DNA from: Protea cynaroides
Lineage: Eukaryota; Streptophyta; Magnoliopsida; Proteales; Proteaceae
Length of the DNA: 64,000 nt
Reading direction: 5' to 3'
Assembly (NCBI GenBank): GCA_028583415.1
Contig: CM053267.1
Span: 21,521,814-21,585,813, forward strand
A program made the translations under genes and the position numbers. The notes under the pieces were generated by a model, which saw only the letters and a list, made by a program, of their open reading frames with translations, had not been told where the DNA came from and ran no database searches. Below, in pieces: positions 44,715 through 56,819 of the stretch. Numbering within the stretch: position 1 is the stretch's first letter; each line of letters starts with the position of its first letter.

Positions 44715-46948
44715 TGTAAGACCCGCACGCCACGAACCCGGCCTAACCTTATATTTTATGTTGGGACCCGTCTACATATCATGGTCGAGCCAAGTGGACC
44801 AAGTGTGTGAAGAAAAACCAAGACCCAATATGAAAATTTACTCAAAAACAGTCAAAATGAGGGTAGGGTTGCATGTTTTAACATGCAGGTCCGACCCTCC
44901 CATCGACCCTCCCATCGACCCTCAGTATTCGAGAAAAACAGCACGAACCAAAAATTAGGAAACCTTCCTAATTTCAATTGGAACCTTTCCTAAACTCAAT
45001 GAGACTTATTGTGGGAGGTTTTACTCTATAAATAGGACGTCCCTAAGCCTCTTTCACTCCTTTTACAATCCTAATTGAACTAAGAGAAAGAGAAGAGAAG
45101 GAAGAGAAGAAGAAGAGAAGCAAGGAAGTGAAGAAAGCAAAAAGAAGAAGAGTTACAGAGAAGGAGTATTCTTCTCAAGTATGGATACTAATTCCATGAG
45201 TTTCTACAGACCTTAGGTTAGATAATGAAGAGAGTGTGATCTCGGAGAAACCCAAACCATCAACCCATGGTTAGGTTTTCATGGAAAACCATGGGAGAAT
45301 ACATGAAAGCTATTTAGGTGGGTGATTCATGGTTCTAGACCATGGAATGCATGTTGAATGGACTGTAGGAGCAAACCATAGGACCCCAAACACGAAAAAT
45401 GGATTAAAAGGAGGAAAATTGACCAAAACCCACCAAGGGTCGCACAGAGGGTCGATGACCATCCGACCCTATGTGACCTGAGTATCGACCCTCGGGGTTC
45501 TGAAAGTCCAGATTTGGGAAGGGTCGCACCCAGGGTCGATCATGACTCTGATCCTACCTCCGATCCTCAGTTAACAGAATGGTTTTTAAATTCAGAATTA
45601 ATTCTAATTAAATTTTATCGACTTTGTTAGGTCTTATAGTAATATAATAGCAATATAAAGGTGAATCTAAAGCTTGGAAAAGTATCTATTAGCAAGCTAA
45701 GGTGAGGAAACAGAACTCTAAACTAATTGGTTAATAACAAACTATTTTCTATTTTCTTGAGTCCAATGCCATGCTTGATTCTATGCGACTATGTTTGTAA
45801 TGTGCATACAACATGTCATCCAATATTTCTATTAGTTGTTCATGCATATTTACTTTATGGTTTATAACATGATGATGATGATGATGATAGGAATAGGCAT
45901 GTGATTGTATGTGTGTGGTTGGGTACTTGATGCGAGCGAGTATCAGGGGAGGTGTGACGTTAACTTTTGGTGGGTTTCAGCACTTTAGCTCTATCTCTAA
46001 CTCAAGTCTTGTGCATTAGCATCGTCGTATCGCCATTACTTTAGCAGAGCTATTATGTCGTAGAGTATCAGGGGAGGTGGTCTCGGTCCTTGTAGTCTCT
46101 GACTCTACCGGGGGGCCTTAGCTCTATCTCTATGGGCATTCTGAGGGATGCTGGGGTGAGGCCTTGGATATACTTTTTGGCATTAGGATTGGTTAGTTGC
46201 GAGCCTAGTTTGCAGCCCTCGCCAACAAGGGCTTACGTGTTGGTATGGCACTATATAGCAATAAACGTTAACCTTTGTTATATAATGTTCATGATTGGGT
46301 GCTTGTGAGTCGACGATAAACGTTACCTTCGGACGGCGTCACACACTTGTGTATAGAGGCGGGGTCAATAAACGTTACCTTTGACTACCTAAACCTTTCT
46401 ATTGTATATTACAAACTATAAATCAGACCAAAGATATGAATTGATTGCATGCATATGTACTGTTGCATTGTTTTGTTTGCTCACTGAGCCGTGATGTGTG
46501 CTCACCCCTCGACGTCGAATATTTTTAGTTGATGATGCAGGTTTCACAGTTGAAGAATATATAAATGCTCCAGCGTATGGGAACGTAGCAGCGATGGAGG
46601 TTGAAGCTGAAGTGGATACACATGACTCCTCTTGCGAGTGCAACTCATGTGTATTCGATTAGATATTTTTCTAGTTTTCCTTATTTAGATTTATTAAAGA
46701 CATGTATTTGATATCTATTTATGTCTCAGTTGATACAGAATAATTTACTATTTAAATATTAATATCACAGTAGATTCTCAATTCATTTTATTATAAAACT
46801 TCTGCTATTGTGTATTTACTCTGATTATGATTATGGATGTATGGAGTTTAGATAACACGGATATAGCCTACTCGAGATCCTGGTTGAACCGTTGGTTTAT
46901 TAGCGGTTCATCACACCATTCTGAATAGTGCGGAATTGGTGTGTGATA
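44715..46948 (+). repeat. Element G 5' LTR
   Basis: Starts TGTAAGACCCGCACG and ends GGTGTGTGATA (final CA changed to TA). TATAAATA at 45027, donor 45179, acceptor 46540, two GGGTCG clusters, and degenerate copies of the AATAAACGTTAACC repeat. The first 150 bp resemble LTR B, the rest LTRs F and I. Confidence 0.94.
46541..46662 (+). other. Conserved 122-nt LTR exon (element G 5' copy)
   Basis: The peptide contains FTVEEYINAPAYGNVAAMEVE and HDSSCECNSCVFD and ends at TAG. The 3' LTR copy (54551-54672) is also 122 nt, with one Ala-to-Ser change. Confidence 0.6.
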
Positions 46949-46951
46949 ACT

Positions 46952-46963
46952 TGGTATCAGAGC
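46952..46963 (+). other. Element G primer-binding site (tRNA-iMet)
   Basis: TGGTATCAGAGC, three bases after the LTR. An intact PBS fits recent mobility despite the dead coding region. Confidence 0.92.
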
Positions 46964-49370
46964 ATCTTAGGCCTTACCCATTAAACCTAAATACTTCTAC
47001 TGGAGTCCATGAACTGAGTTAGGATAAATTAAAAGCTTTAATACAAACAAACCATAAGCACCTGTGTTGGTTGAGACAGAACTTAAACAAGACAATAATG
47101 TACATATTAAAGGTGAAATCATATATATACACTCAAACAGAAAGAGAAGACCAAAAATCATCCTAATAAACAAATAATATAGGGTATTATCTATAAGTTG
47201 GGTAATTATCCGAGTATACAAAGGATATAGTACTGTAGCAAGAAGGAAGCATCTGTACAGTAGAAATTGGAATACCGAGTGGGTACTCACAAGATGTGAA
47301 ACTCGATGTAGGATAGAGAAAGAAGAAAAATGGCTAGTAATGCCAAAATCCCTGTAGAGGTAAAGAAAAAGATCTCGGGCTAAATCCAACAAAGATAGGA
47401 GAATAACGACCATACATTAAAAAATGAGAGTAACTATAAAAGAAAATAAAGCTATACTCCTGGGTGACTTGGAGACTCAGAGTGAGATCCATTACAAGCT
47501 GATCTATTGCCTACTAAGCAATAAGAGGATGTTGCAACTTGACCCCACCACTATTAGGGTCGAGAATGGATAGTAAAAACTCATCTGAGTAGATGTTAAA
47601 TAATGATAATCAGATTAGAGAAAAAAAGAAGGAGGTGAACAATCAGGCCACTCCAGCCAACCACCTAAACTACCAAGTACCTTGATTAGGGTTGTCATAA
47701 ACTTGACCCAATAAAATACAAGAGCAACAACAGATGAGACCGACTATGCAAGTTGCTATGTAAATCACTACCCAAGTTACTGATGCTACATCAACACCTC
47801 CGGTCAAACCAAGTACGGTAACAATTGGTAGCATCACTGTATCCCAACACCTGTTAGCTATAACACAGTGCCTACCACACAGCAAGTCCCAGTAATGCAC
47901 ACCCCAGTGCAGAAGTTTGGTGCACAACAAACAGTATATCAAGGTGGTTACCCTTATCAGCCACCGATATATGGGAAAATTAAAAATTACATCATGACAG
48001 AATGACCCGAAAAGGATTGAAAAATATTTTCTGAAGATTAAGCCTCAGACATTTTCAGCAAGGATCAAATCTATTGTGGCCATATATCTAGATAGGTTTA
48101 TATAGGATGCGGTGCATTATTGATTTACTCTTATAATTATAGAGGATGCACATACCAGATTTTAATTTCTCGGGTCTTGACAGGATACCTTCTTGATTTA
48201 ACCTTTCAATTGGGATTATAGATATTGTTTCTTTAGTATGAGTCCTGATTATACTAATCTGAACCATTCTCATGATTGACAACATGAACAGAGATATGAA
48301 CTGAATGAACAGTTAAATGTTTAATCATGTTGAACCTACATCTTTTCGATTTTACCTGATTTACTGATGTACGAAATCTTTCTCCAGATTTATTCCTATA
48401 GTGCCTTGACCAATGGCATTATATATACTCAATAGAACCTGTAACCATGAGGTTAAGAGTTGTAAAACCTCTATTTTCATATATTTGGACCACCGTGCAA
48501 CTTGATGATCTTTTAATGCTGGTTGGATTACCACAGATTTACTCCCGATCCTTTAAACTTAAGTTCACTAGATAAAGCAAGTGTTTGCCGTTATACTAAA
48601 ATTGAAAGAAGGAAGTGAATTGTTTTTGGATAAACATTCTGATTCTTACATTTCTTGACATCCATTGATAAGATGTTTAGTGATAATGGTATTATTGGAA
48701 GAAAGATGATTGGATTCAGATTAAATACTATAGCCAATGAACCTCAGATGAAGTAATGGAGAATCTATTTTGAGATTGCTAAATGGATGGATATGAGTCA
48801 TGCCTATAAAAGAGTGCATGAGAAAAAGTGAGAACTATCAAGAGTAGCCAGTAAAGAAATAGATAGCACTCAAGTAGAGTTATGGTTATATCGGTATGAA
48901 TTTTGAAAGGTAGAAGATTCCTAAAGGCAAATTTAAGAGTGGATACAAGGATAAGTCATGGCATAAGTAGTACTAGATTTAATACAATGATAATTGAGTT
49001 ATGTCCAATGTTGAGGGATATGATTAAGTAAAGACCAAATAGTTTGGCTGAATTAATGAATTTATAAGCATATATCCTAATGCTTAGAAGTAGACTTGGG
49101 ATATGAAGTAACAATCACAAGATATTTTTTGAGGTATAAGAAAGAAAGATCAGGGTAGAACAACAAGGATAAAAGAAATATAAGCTAATAAGTGCAATAT
49201 GAGATTTTGACGATAGTCTTCAAGAAATCATAAGAGATAAAGGAACTAGACAAGCTCCTTAGACCGTTACACTAGATTTTGCTAGTTCAAGCCTTTTTGG
49301 ACTAGATGTTGTATTGGAACAATGTCCAAATCGTATGGATGGATGAAATTTGGACGCAACCTAAATAAAC
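46964..49370 (+). pseudogene. Element G leader and gag remnant
   Basis: The leader resembles D and I for about 170 bp and then diverges, with no trace of the antisense ORF. The Pro/Gln-rich gag linker is recognisable at about 47700-47980 (CAAGTTGCTATG, TCAGCCACCGATATATGG aligned to D near 17500-17695). From 48000 to 49370 no open gag domain could be read; similarity is scattered. Confidence 0.6.
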
Positions 49371-51000
49371 TTAAGATGGCAGACTTTGACGTCATCTTGG
49401 AAATAGACTGGTTGTCTCAACACTCTATAAAGTTATTATGTGCATAGAAGAGGTTATCATTCAAGAATAAAAATGGCATATAATTTAGTTTTATTGGAAG
49501 CATCTTGCCTAAGAAGCGAAGGTTGATCCTCTCTATGCTAAAGGCGAAGAGATGCTTTAAATAGAAATGAGTTGGATATATGGTATCTGTGGTATACGTT
49601 ACCAAAGAAGCACCACAGATGGACGGTATTGATATGATGCATAAGTTCTCGATGCGTTCTAGGAGACTTACCTAGGTTACCAGCTGATCATGCGACCAAG
49701 TTCGTCATCGACTTGTTACCAAGGACGATACTTGTGTTAAAGGCACCTGTAGAGTAGCTCCTACGGAGTTGAAGGAACTGAGACTCAACTACAAGAGTTA
49801 TTAGACAAGGGTTCTAATCGGCTAAGTATTGCATCATGGGAAGCGCTAATGCAATTCGTGAAGAAGAAGGATGGTAGTGTTGTCTGCGTATAAATTATCG
49901 AGAATTTAACAAGCTCACGAACAAGAATCGATATTCACAACCTCAGATTGATGACTTGTTTAAACAGTTGCAAGAAGCAAAGGTATTTTCTAAGATTGAT
50001 CTTCGATCATGGTATCAACAGCTGAAGAATTTGGACAGTGATATCTCGAAGATACCTTTAGAATCGGGATTGGACATTATGAGATCTCGATTATGATGTT
50101 TGGATTAACCAATGCCCTTACATCTTTTATGGAGCTGATGAACTGGGTGTCATGACATGTTGGACACGTTGGTCATAGTTTTCATAGATGATATTTTGGT
50201 TTATTCCAAGAATGAAGCAACTCATACAACGGAGCTTAGAACCGCTTCACAACAGTTGAGAAGTGAAAAGCTTTATGCCAAGTCCAAGAAATAAGAGACC
50301 TGATTAAATAAAGTGATCTTCTTAGATCACGTACCATCATAAAAAGGGATTAAAGTGGACCCTATTAAGATAGAGGTAATCATATGGTGAGAAACACCTA
50401 AAGAGTATTGTGAAGATTAGAAGTTTCTTGGGTTTAGCTGGTTATTACAGACGATTTTTGGAGGACCACTCTAAGGTCGCAATACCTCTTACCAAGCTAA
50501 CCAGGAAAGGAGATGAGTTTAATTGGACTGACAAGTGTGAAGAATGTTTCCAAACTCTAAAAGTAAGATTTATATCAGCTCCCATCTTGATCGTTCCGGC
50601 ACCAGGGAAACCTTTTACCCTATCCATCGAAGCTTTCGGATTAGATCTAGGATGCGGGTTGATGCAAGGTAGATAAGCAATTGCACATGCTTCAAGAAAA
50701 ATTAAAGGAGCAGGAAAAGAATTTCCCTACTCGTGATTTGGAATTATCGATGATGAATTATGCAATCAAAACTTGGAGACATTATCTATACGGAGAAGAA
50801 TGTTAGATTTAATGGGAATACAAGAGTTTATTTATCTCTTCACCAGAAAGAGTTAAACATGAGGATAAAATAGCTGAAATTGCCCAAGGATTAAGACGGT
50901 GATATTCAGTGTCACCCGAGCAAGGCTAATGTAGTAGCTAAGGCCTTAAGCAAAAGGGGATTATGAGGTCTAAAGAAGGACCGAGTATAAATGTTGTCTT
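49371..51000 (+). pseudogene. Element G protease, reverse transcriptase and RNase H remnants
   Basis: Protease block MADFDVILEIDWLSQHS at 49377. The RT start aligns to MAPTELKEL near 49760, and the catalytic block FIDDILVYSK near 50185. FLGLAGYYRRFLEDHSKVA lies near 50425. RNase H is decayed to its end near 50960. TGA at 50301 and TAA at 50892 match element B nonsense codons at aligned positions. No full domain is open. Confidence 0.85.
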
Positions 51001-52520
51001 ATGTTCTGCAGCAACAGATTCAGATTTGAAAAAAGAGTAACAGATAATAGAAGCTAGGGATGATCCAATTAAGCGAGAACATATGGATGAACTTATGGAG
51101 CAATAATTCCTCGCTTGCGTTCAGTACATTAAAGATCATCTCTGAATTAATGGATGAAGAAAAAGTAGCAATTTTGTTAGATCTATATATAAGAACAATG
51201 CAAGGAGATTTGGAGAAAGGAAAATCAAACCTGACTTATTTTGGATGCGGAAACGGTACTCAGATACAAAGGTAGATTTTGAATACCTGAAGATAAAGAC
51301 TCGGATATCATGAAAAAGATAATGATAAGAGCCCATTGTACTCAATATTCAGGACATACTGGAGTACCAATATCTATCATGACCTGAAGGGATTGTACTA
51401 GTAAAGAGGAATGATAACAAATGTGGTTTAGTGCATGTCCAGTGTCTAAATTATCAGCAAGTAAAGGCTGGAAGACAAAGACCAACATGGCTTACCATAA
51501 CCACTATCGGAGCCAGTCTGGAAGTGGAACTGCATTATAATTAACTATGTCACTGATTTGCCACTGACCCTAGATCGGTTGACGTAGTGGGTGATTGTTG
51601 ATCGCCTTGTGAAGATAGCTCATTCCATAGTTATACGACCTCGGTATGCTTTGGAACAGCTAACTAAGCTATATGTGGATAATATTTACATATTGAATGG
51701 TATGCATGAGAGCTTAGTGTCGGTCAGAGGCTTATGCCTTATCTCAAAGTTTTGGGAGGATCCTTAGAAAATAATGGGGACAAAGTTGAAGTTAGTACCG
51801 CACTTTACCCCAAACCGACGGACAGTCGGAGCGGACTATATAGATCCTAAGAGATATGCTCCGAGCTTGTAAAATTGATTTCAAGGAACTTGAGTTGAGA
51901 AGTTACCGTGAATTAAAGTTGCTACTAAGCTACCATGTAAATGTTACCTATGAAGCGTGGTACGGTAGAAATGTCAAATTCCTTTGTTTCGAAATGAAGT
52001 TGGTGAATGAAGAATTGTAAGACCTAAGTCTATTGCAGAAAACTGTTAAGTGGTAGACAAGATCAAAGAAAAAGGGGCCAAGACAGTTCAGGATTGTCAG
52101 GAGAGACACCAAGACCTCGAGTTCGCCATAAGTGACAAAGTGTTGTTTTTGAAGATATTACTTATGCGCAATTTGAAACAATTAGACAAGAAGGGAAAGT
52201 TGTATCCTATATATGTGTCGGATTTTATAAACTTTGGAGAGACATAAAAAAGTTGCATATCAATTAGCGTTACCGTTATCCATGTCTAGTGTGCAGGATG
52301 TAATTCGTGTGTCTCCATTGAAGAAGTACATTGGAGATCCATATCAAAGGTATTGACCACGGAATCACTGGATTAGATAGAAGATTTAACTATTGAAGTG
52401 GTACCAGCCTAGTTCACTAGTAAGAAGGTACAATGTTTCCAAAACTGGGATAATTATTATATGAGGATAATCTGACGAAGACAAGACCTGGAGAAGATGG
52501 CATGGAAAGAAGAAGAGGTA
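51001..52520 (+). pseudogene. Element G integrase and C-terminal remnant
   Basis: Aligned by eye with B and D: the zinc-finger area carries TAA at 51402 where D has the second Trp of YWW (also TAA in B). Core fragments lie near 51530-51700, and the LKKYIGDPY-like tail near 52320. Multiple frameshifts. Confidence 0.78.
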
Positions 52521-52560
52521 ATGCAGAAATAGAATTCCCACCTATTGACTCCGATGTAAA

Positions 52561-52659
52561 TTCAAATTTTGAGAACAAAATTTATTTTAAGGATAGGGGA
52601 ATTGTAAGATCCGTACTTTCAAATTTCGAGGATGAAATTTCTTTTAAGGGTGGTAGAGT
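52561..52659 (+). other. Duplicated polypurine tract of element G
   Basis: Two 57-bp-spaced copies of the AAATTTYGAGRAYRAAATTT block with purine run. The first ends in a false LTR start (TTGTAAGATCCGTAC). Same architecture as element B. Confidence 0.85.
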
Positions 52660-54958
52660 TGTAAGACCTGCACGCCACGAACCCGGCCTAACCTTATATT
52701 TTATGTCGGGACCCATCTACATATCATGGTTGAGCCAAGTGGACCAAGTGTGTGAAGAAAAATCAAGACCAAATATGAAAATTTACTCAAAAACAGTCAA
52801 AATGAGGGGGGTCCCATGTTTTAAAAGGCAGGTCCGACCCTCCCATCGACCCTCAACCATGGGTCGCAAGGTCTATGAGTTGTCCGACCCTCCCATCGAC
52901 CCTCCCATCGACCTTCAATATTCAGGAAAAATAGCACGAACCGAAAATTAGGAAACCTTCCTAATTTCAATTGGAACCTTTCCTAAACTCAATGGGACTT
53001 ATTTTGGGAGGTTTTACTCTATAAATAGGACGTCCCTAAGCCTCTTTCACTCCTTTTACAATCCTAATTGAACTGAGAGAAAGAGAAGAGAAGGAAGAGA
53101 AGAAGAAGAGAAGCAAGGAAGAGAAGAAAGCAAAAAAAAGAAGAGTTGCAGAGAAGGAGTATTCTTCTCAAGTATGGATACTAATTCCATGAGTTTCTAC
53201 AGACCTTAGGTTAGATAATAAAGAGAGTGTGATCTCGGAGAAACCCAAACCATCAACCCATGGTTAGGTTTTCATGAAAAACCATGGGAGAATACATGAA
53301 AGCTATTTAGGTGGGTGATTCATGGTTATAGACCATACAATGCATGTTGAATGGACTGTAGGAGCAAGCCATAGGACCCCAAACACGAAGAATGGATTAA
53401 AAGGAGGAAAATTGATCAAAACCCACCGAGGGTCGCACAGAGGGTCGATGACCATCCGACCCTATGTGACCTGAGTATCGACCCTGGGGTTCTGGAAGTC
53501 CAGATTTGGGGAGGGTCGCACCCAGGGTCGATCATGACTCCGACCCTACCTCCGACCCTCAGTTAACAGAATGATTTTAAATTCAAAATTAATTCTAATT
53601 AAATTTTATCGACTTTGTTAGGTCTTCAAGCAATATAATAGCAATATAAAGGTGAATCTAAAGCTTGAAAAAGTATCTATTAGCAAGCTAAGGTGAGGAA
53701 ACAGAACTCTAAACTAATTGGTTAATAACAAACTATTTTCTATTTTCTTGAGTCCAATGCCATGCTTGATTCTATGCGACTATGTTTGTAATGTGCATAC
53801 AACATGTCATCCAATATTTCTATTACTTGTTCATGCATATTTACTTTATGGTTTATAACATGATGATGATGATGATAATGATATGAATAGGCATGTAATT
53901 GTATATGTGTGGTTGGGTACTTGATGCGAGTGAGTATCAGGGGAGGTGTGATGAGAACGTCAATAAACGTTAACCTTTGACGGGTCTCAGCACTTTAGCT
54001 CTTTCTCTAACTCAAGTCATGTGCATTAGCATCGTCGTATCGCCATTACTTTAACAGAGCTATTATGTCGTAGAGTATCAGGGGAGGTGGTCTCGGTCCT
54101 TGTAGTCTCTGACTCTACCGGGGGGCCTTAGCTCTATCTCTATGGACATTCTAAGGGATGTTGGGGTGAGGCCTTGGATACACTTTTTGACATTAGGATT
54201 GGTTAGTTGCGAGTCCAGTTTGCATCCCTCGCCAACAGGGGATTACGTGTTGGTATGACACTATATAGCAATAAATGTTAACCTTTGTTATATAATGTTC
54301 ATGATTGAGTGCTTGTGAGTCGACGATAAACGTTACCTTCGGGGGGCGTCTCACACTTGTGTATAGAGGCGGGGTCAATAAACGTTATCTTTGACTACCT
54401 AAACCTTTCTATTGTATATTGCAAACTATAAATCAGACCAAAGATATGAATTGATTGCATGCATATGTACTGTTGCATTGTTTTGTTTGCTTACTGAGCC
54501 GTGATGTGTGTTCAACCCTCGACGTCGAATATTTTTAATTGATGATGCAGGTTTCACAGTTGAAGAATATATAAATGCTCCAGCGTACGGAAACGTAGCA
54601 TCGATGGAGGTTGAAGCTGAAGTAGATACACATGACTCCTCTTGCGAGTGCAACTCATGTGTATTCGATTAGATATTTTTCTAGTTTTTCTTATTTGGAT
54701 TTATTAAAGACATGTATTTGATATCTATTTATGTCTCAGTTGATACAGAATAATTTGCTATTTAAATATTAATATCACAGTAGATTCTCGGTTCATTTTA
54801 TTATAAGACTTCCGCTATTGTGTATTTACTCTGATTATGATTATGGATGTATGGAGTTTAGATAACACGGATATAGTCTACTCGAGATCCTGGTTGAACA
54901 GTTGGTTTATTAGCGGTTCATCACACCATTCTGAATAGTGCAGAATTGGGGTGTGACA
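52660..54958 (+). repeat. Element G 3' LTR
   Basis: It is 2299 bp, highly similar to the 5' LTR. The main difference is an extra 40-50 bp in the first motif cluster (near 52855-52900) that adds further CGACCCT sites. TATAAATA at 53020, donor 53172, acceptor 54550. Confidence 0.94.
54551..54672 (+). other. Conserved 122-nt LTR exon (element G 3' copy)
   Basis: Same reading frame and stop as the 5' copy, ending HDSSCECNSCVFD. Confidence 0.6.
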
Positions 54959-56819
54959 AGAACTGTTGGGGCACCAGCCCTCTTATTGAAGTAATACCAA
55001 CCGATGAGAATCTTATTATGTAGGTCACCCATCAGGTCTTTATCACTGTTCAAAGAAAAAGGCTTTTGAAAAGGTCGACTGAAGGAACTCATTTGTGGCT
55101 TCTAAAGAAAGCTATGAACGCCAAGATCTAATACGAGGAGTTCAGTATCAATTGGGCTAAGGCAAATTCGTATGCTTTTAGGGTCCTAATTAGTTCTATG
55201 GGAAGGGGAAGTTGGAATCCAAAAACTAAAATTTCCACATAGACACTAATTTTTGTAAGACTCGAATCACAAGGAGCCTTACGCCTAACTAAAAGTTGAC
55301 AGGCATACCTCTCGGGGATTTGGTAATATTTTATGATTTTATTTAATTCAAGCATGGTCATGTCAGTCCGATTTCCAGCGCAAGCGAACCCATGTTGAGA
55401 AGGGTTGGCATGAACAATGGTGGTTGTAGAATCAGAAGAGTTCTCTACTACTACTTTAGCAATTGATAAAGGCACTTTTTGTCTACCCTCGTCGGTAATG
55501 GCGATACTAAGAAACCCTGGCTCTCTCTCAGGGTATTCTTAATTCAACACAGAAGACAAAATGAAAATAAATAAGAAAAAATAGGACTTACTAGTTTTCT
55601 TGGTGAAGAGGATGAGAAACTCTTAAGTTGTAGAGGAAGTTTTAGTTCTTGTAGCGAAAAGAAGGACAAAGCTTATAAGTGAAGAAAAAAAAAGGCCGAG
55701 TCCAAGCATTTATAAGTTTGCAATTGGCATGATTCTTTGGATTCAAGACGCTTTGGAATCCAAAGACAATCATAAAAAGCTATCAATTAGTCTTGATCGT
55801 TGGGTTTTCAGGTCAGCACGGAAGCCGAGTTCAAATAAGAGCATATGATTGGCTGCAAATCCAAAATGCCTTTTTGCTCAAGCGGTTTTGTAATGATGAT
55901 GAGCAATCCATGTGTAAGTAAGATCGAAGCACATTCTTATCGTTTTTTGAATTTGAAGGTTCACTTTCTATGTGGCATCAGCCCACTGCCTGGCGGTTCA
56001 GATCAGCATTAAATTCATGTCTTGAAAATCCTTAAAACCTAGGATCCTGATAGCCTTTTCTAAGAATCAAAAAGCAATTTGTTTGTGCAACTCGAGATGG
56101 AGGCCTTCATGCTTTGTCCGACTTCAAATCAAGGCACAATTCTTCAAGCATTACTTAACCGACTTGTGGAAATTATTAGAAGTTGGGGCAATCAACAAAG
56201 ATTATCTCAGAACATGTACAAGACTTATTTATAGTTGAAGATCTAAATGATTTCCACTTCAACTCTGCTAACGAAGTGGCTATATATAAACTCGATAGCA
56301 GGTTGCTTCCTTAGATTTCACGAATCTAAAGAAGCAATGGGCAATTGTGGATATCATAGTTTGCCGACCAATGGTATACCAACATGTGTCCATTATATTG
56401 TGAACATGCATATCACAACACATAGGTAACATGACTCTCCCTTGCCCAACATGTGGCAGCAATCAGATGCTATAGGTCGTCTTCTTAAGAATAAGGAAAT
56501 GACCCCTCAATTGGTGTGCACAATCCACATCCCTGAAATAGAGAGAAATCTAAGGAGACGTGCATCGGCAACTATAATTATGATGACTGTAAGATCATCA
56601 TGCAAGGGAGAATATTACTAACTGTAGAGGACTTCGGTTATCAACAATTCTACAACTAATCCAAAGGGTAATTTAGACATCTTCAGAGATTTGGTGGACT
56701 CCCTTTATATAAGTTCACTAAACAAAGGTATAATGACGGATGGATTCCATTCTAGGTTAAAATCTTACCCCACTCTCTAAACAAGCACTAGTTCTTACTT
56801 GCTTTATACTTCTTGTTCT

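Larger units (their letters stand above)
44715..54958 (+). mobile_element. Element G: non-autonomous Tekay-like element
   Basis: A 10.2-kb element with two LTRs (2234 and 2299 bp), PBS, a decayed gag-pol interior, a duplicated polypurine tract and a perfect target duplication. The LTRs look about 95% identical by eye, while the coding region is riddled with stops and frameshifts, several shared with element B. The antisense ORF and its motif cluster, present in A and D, are absent. Confidence 0.93.
40340..55600 (-). pseudogene. Antisense gene of element E (putative gypsy-type transposon protein plus coiled coil), split by two insertions
   Basis: Reading leftwards, the N-terminal part (54964-55508) contains YVEILVFGFQLPLPIELIR and a GWYYFNKRAG block. 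This is the pattern of proteins annotated 'putative gypsy type transposon' (Transposase_28-like). Element G interrupts it directly after that block, and the frame resumes at 44709 with NWKDKFFFIGRV. Solo LTR F interrupts it again (41703/44044). The C-terminal part (40402-40917) is a long coiled coil rich in Lys/Glu (EEKVFDLEKKKRELEVKLHE). GT-AG introns of 82-84 bp are visible on this strand at 44108-44191 and 41108-41189, and possibly one near 55509-55591. It therefore looks like a spliced gene transcribed against the element. Function is unknown. Confidence 0.75.

Noticed and set aside
46416..46643. Ser/Thr-rich ORF on the minus strand of LTR G (also 54426-54653)
   Set aside because: It is the reverse complement of the conserved sense-strand short exon; substitutions fit the sense frame.
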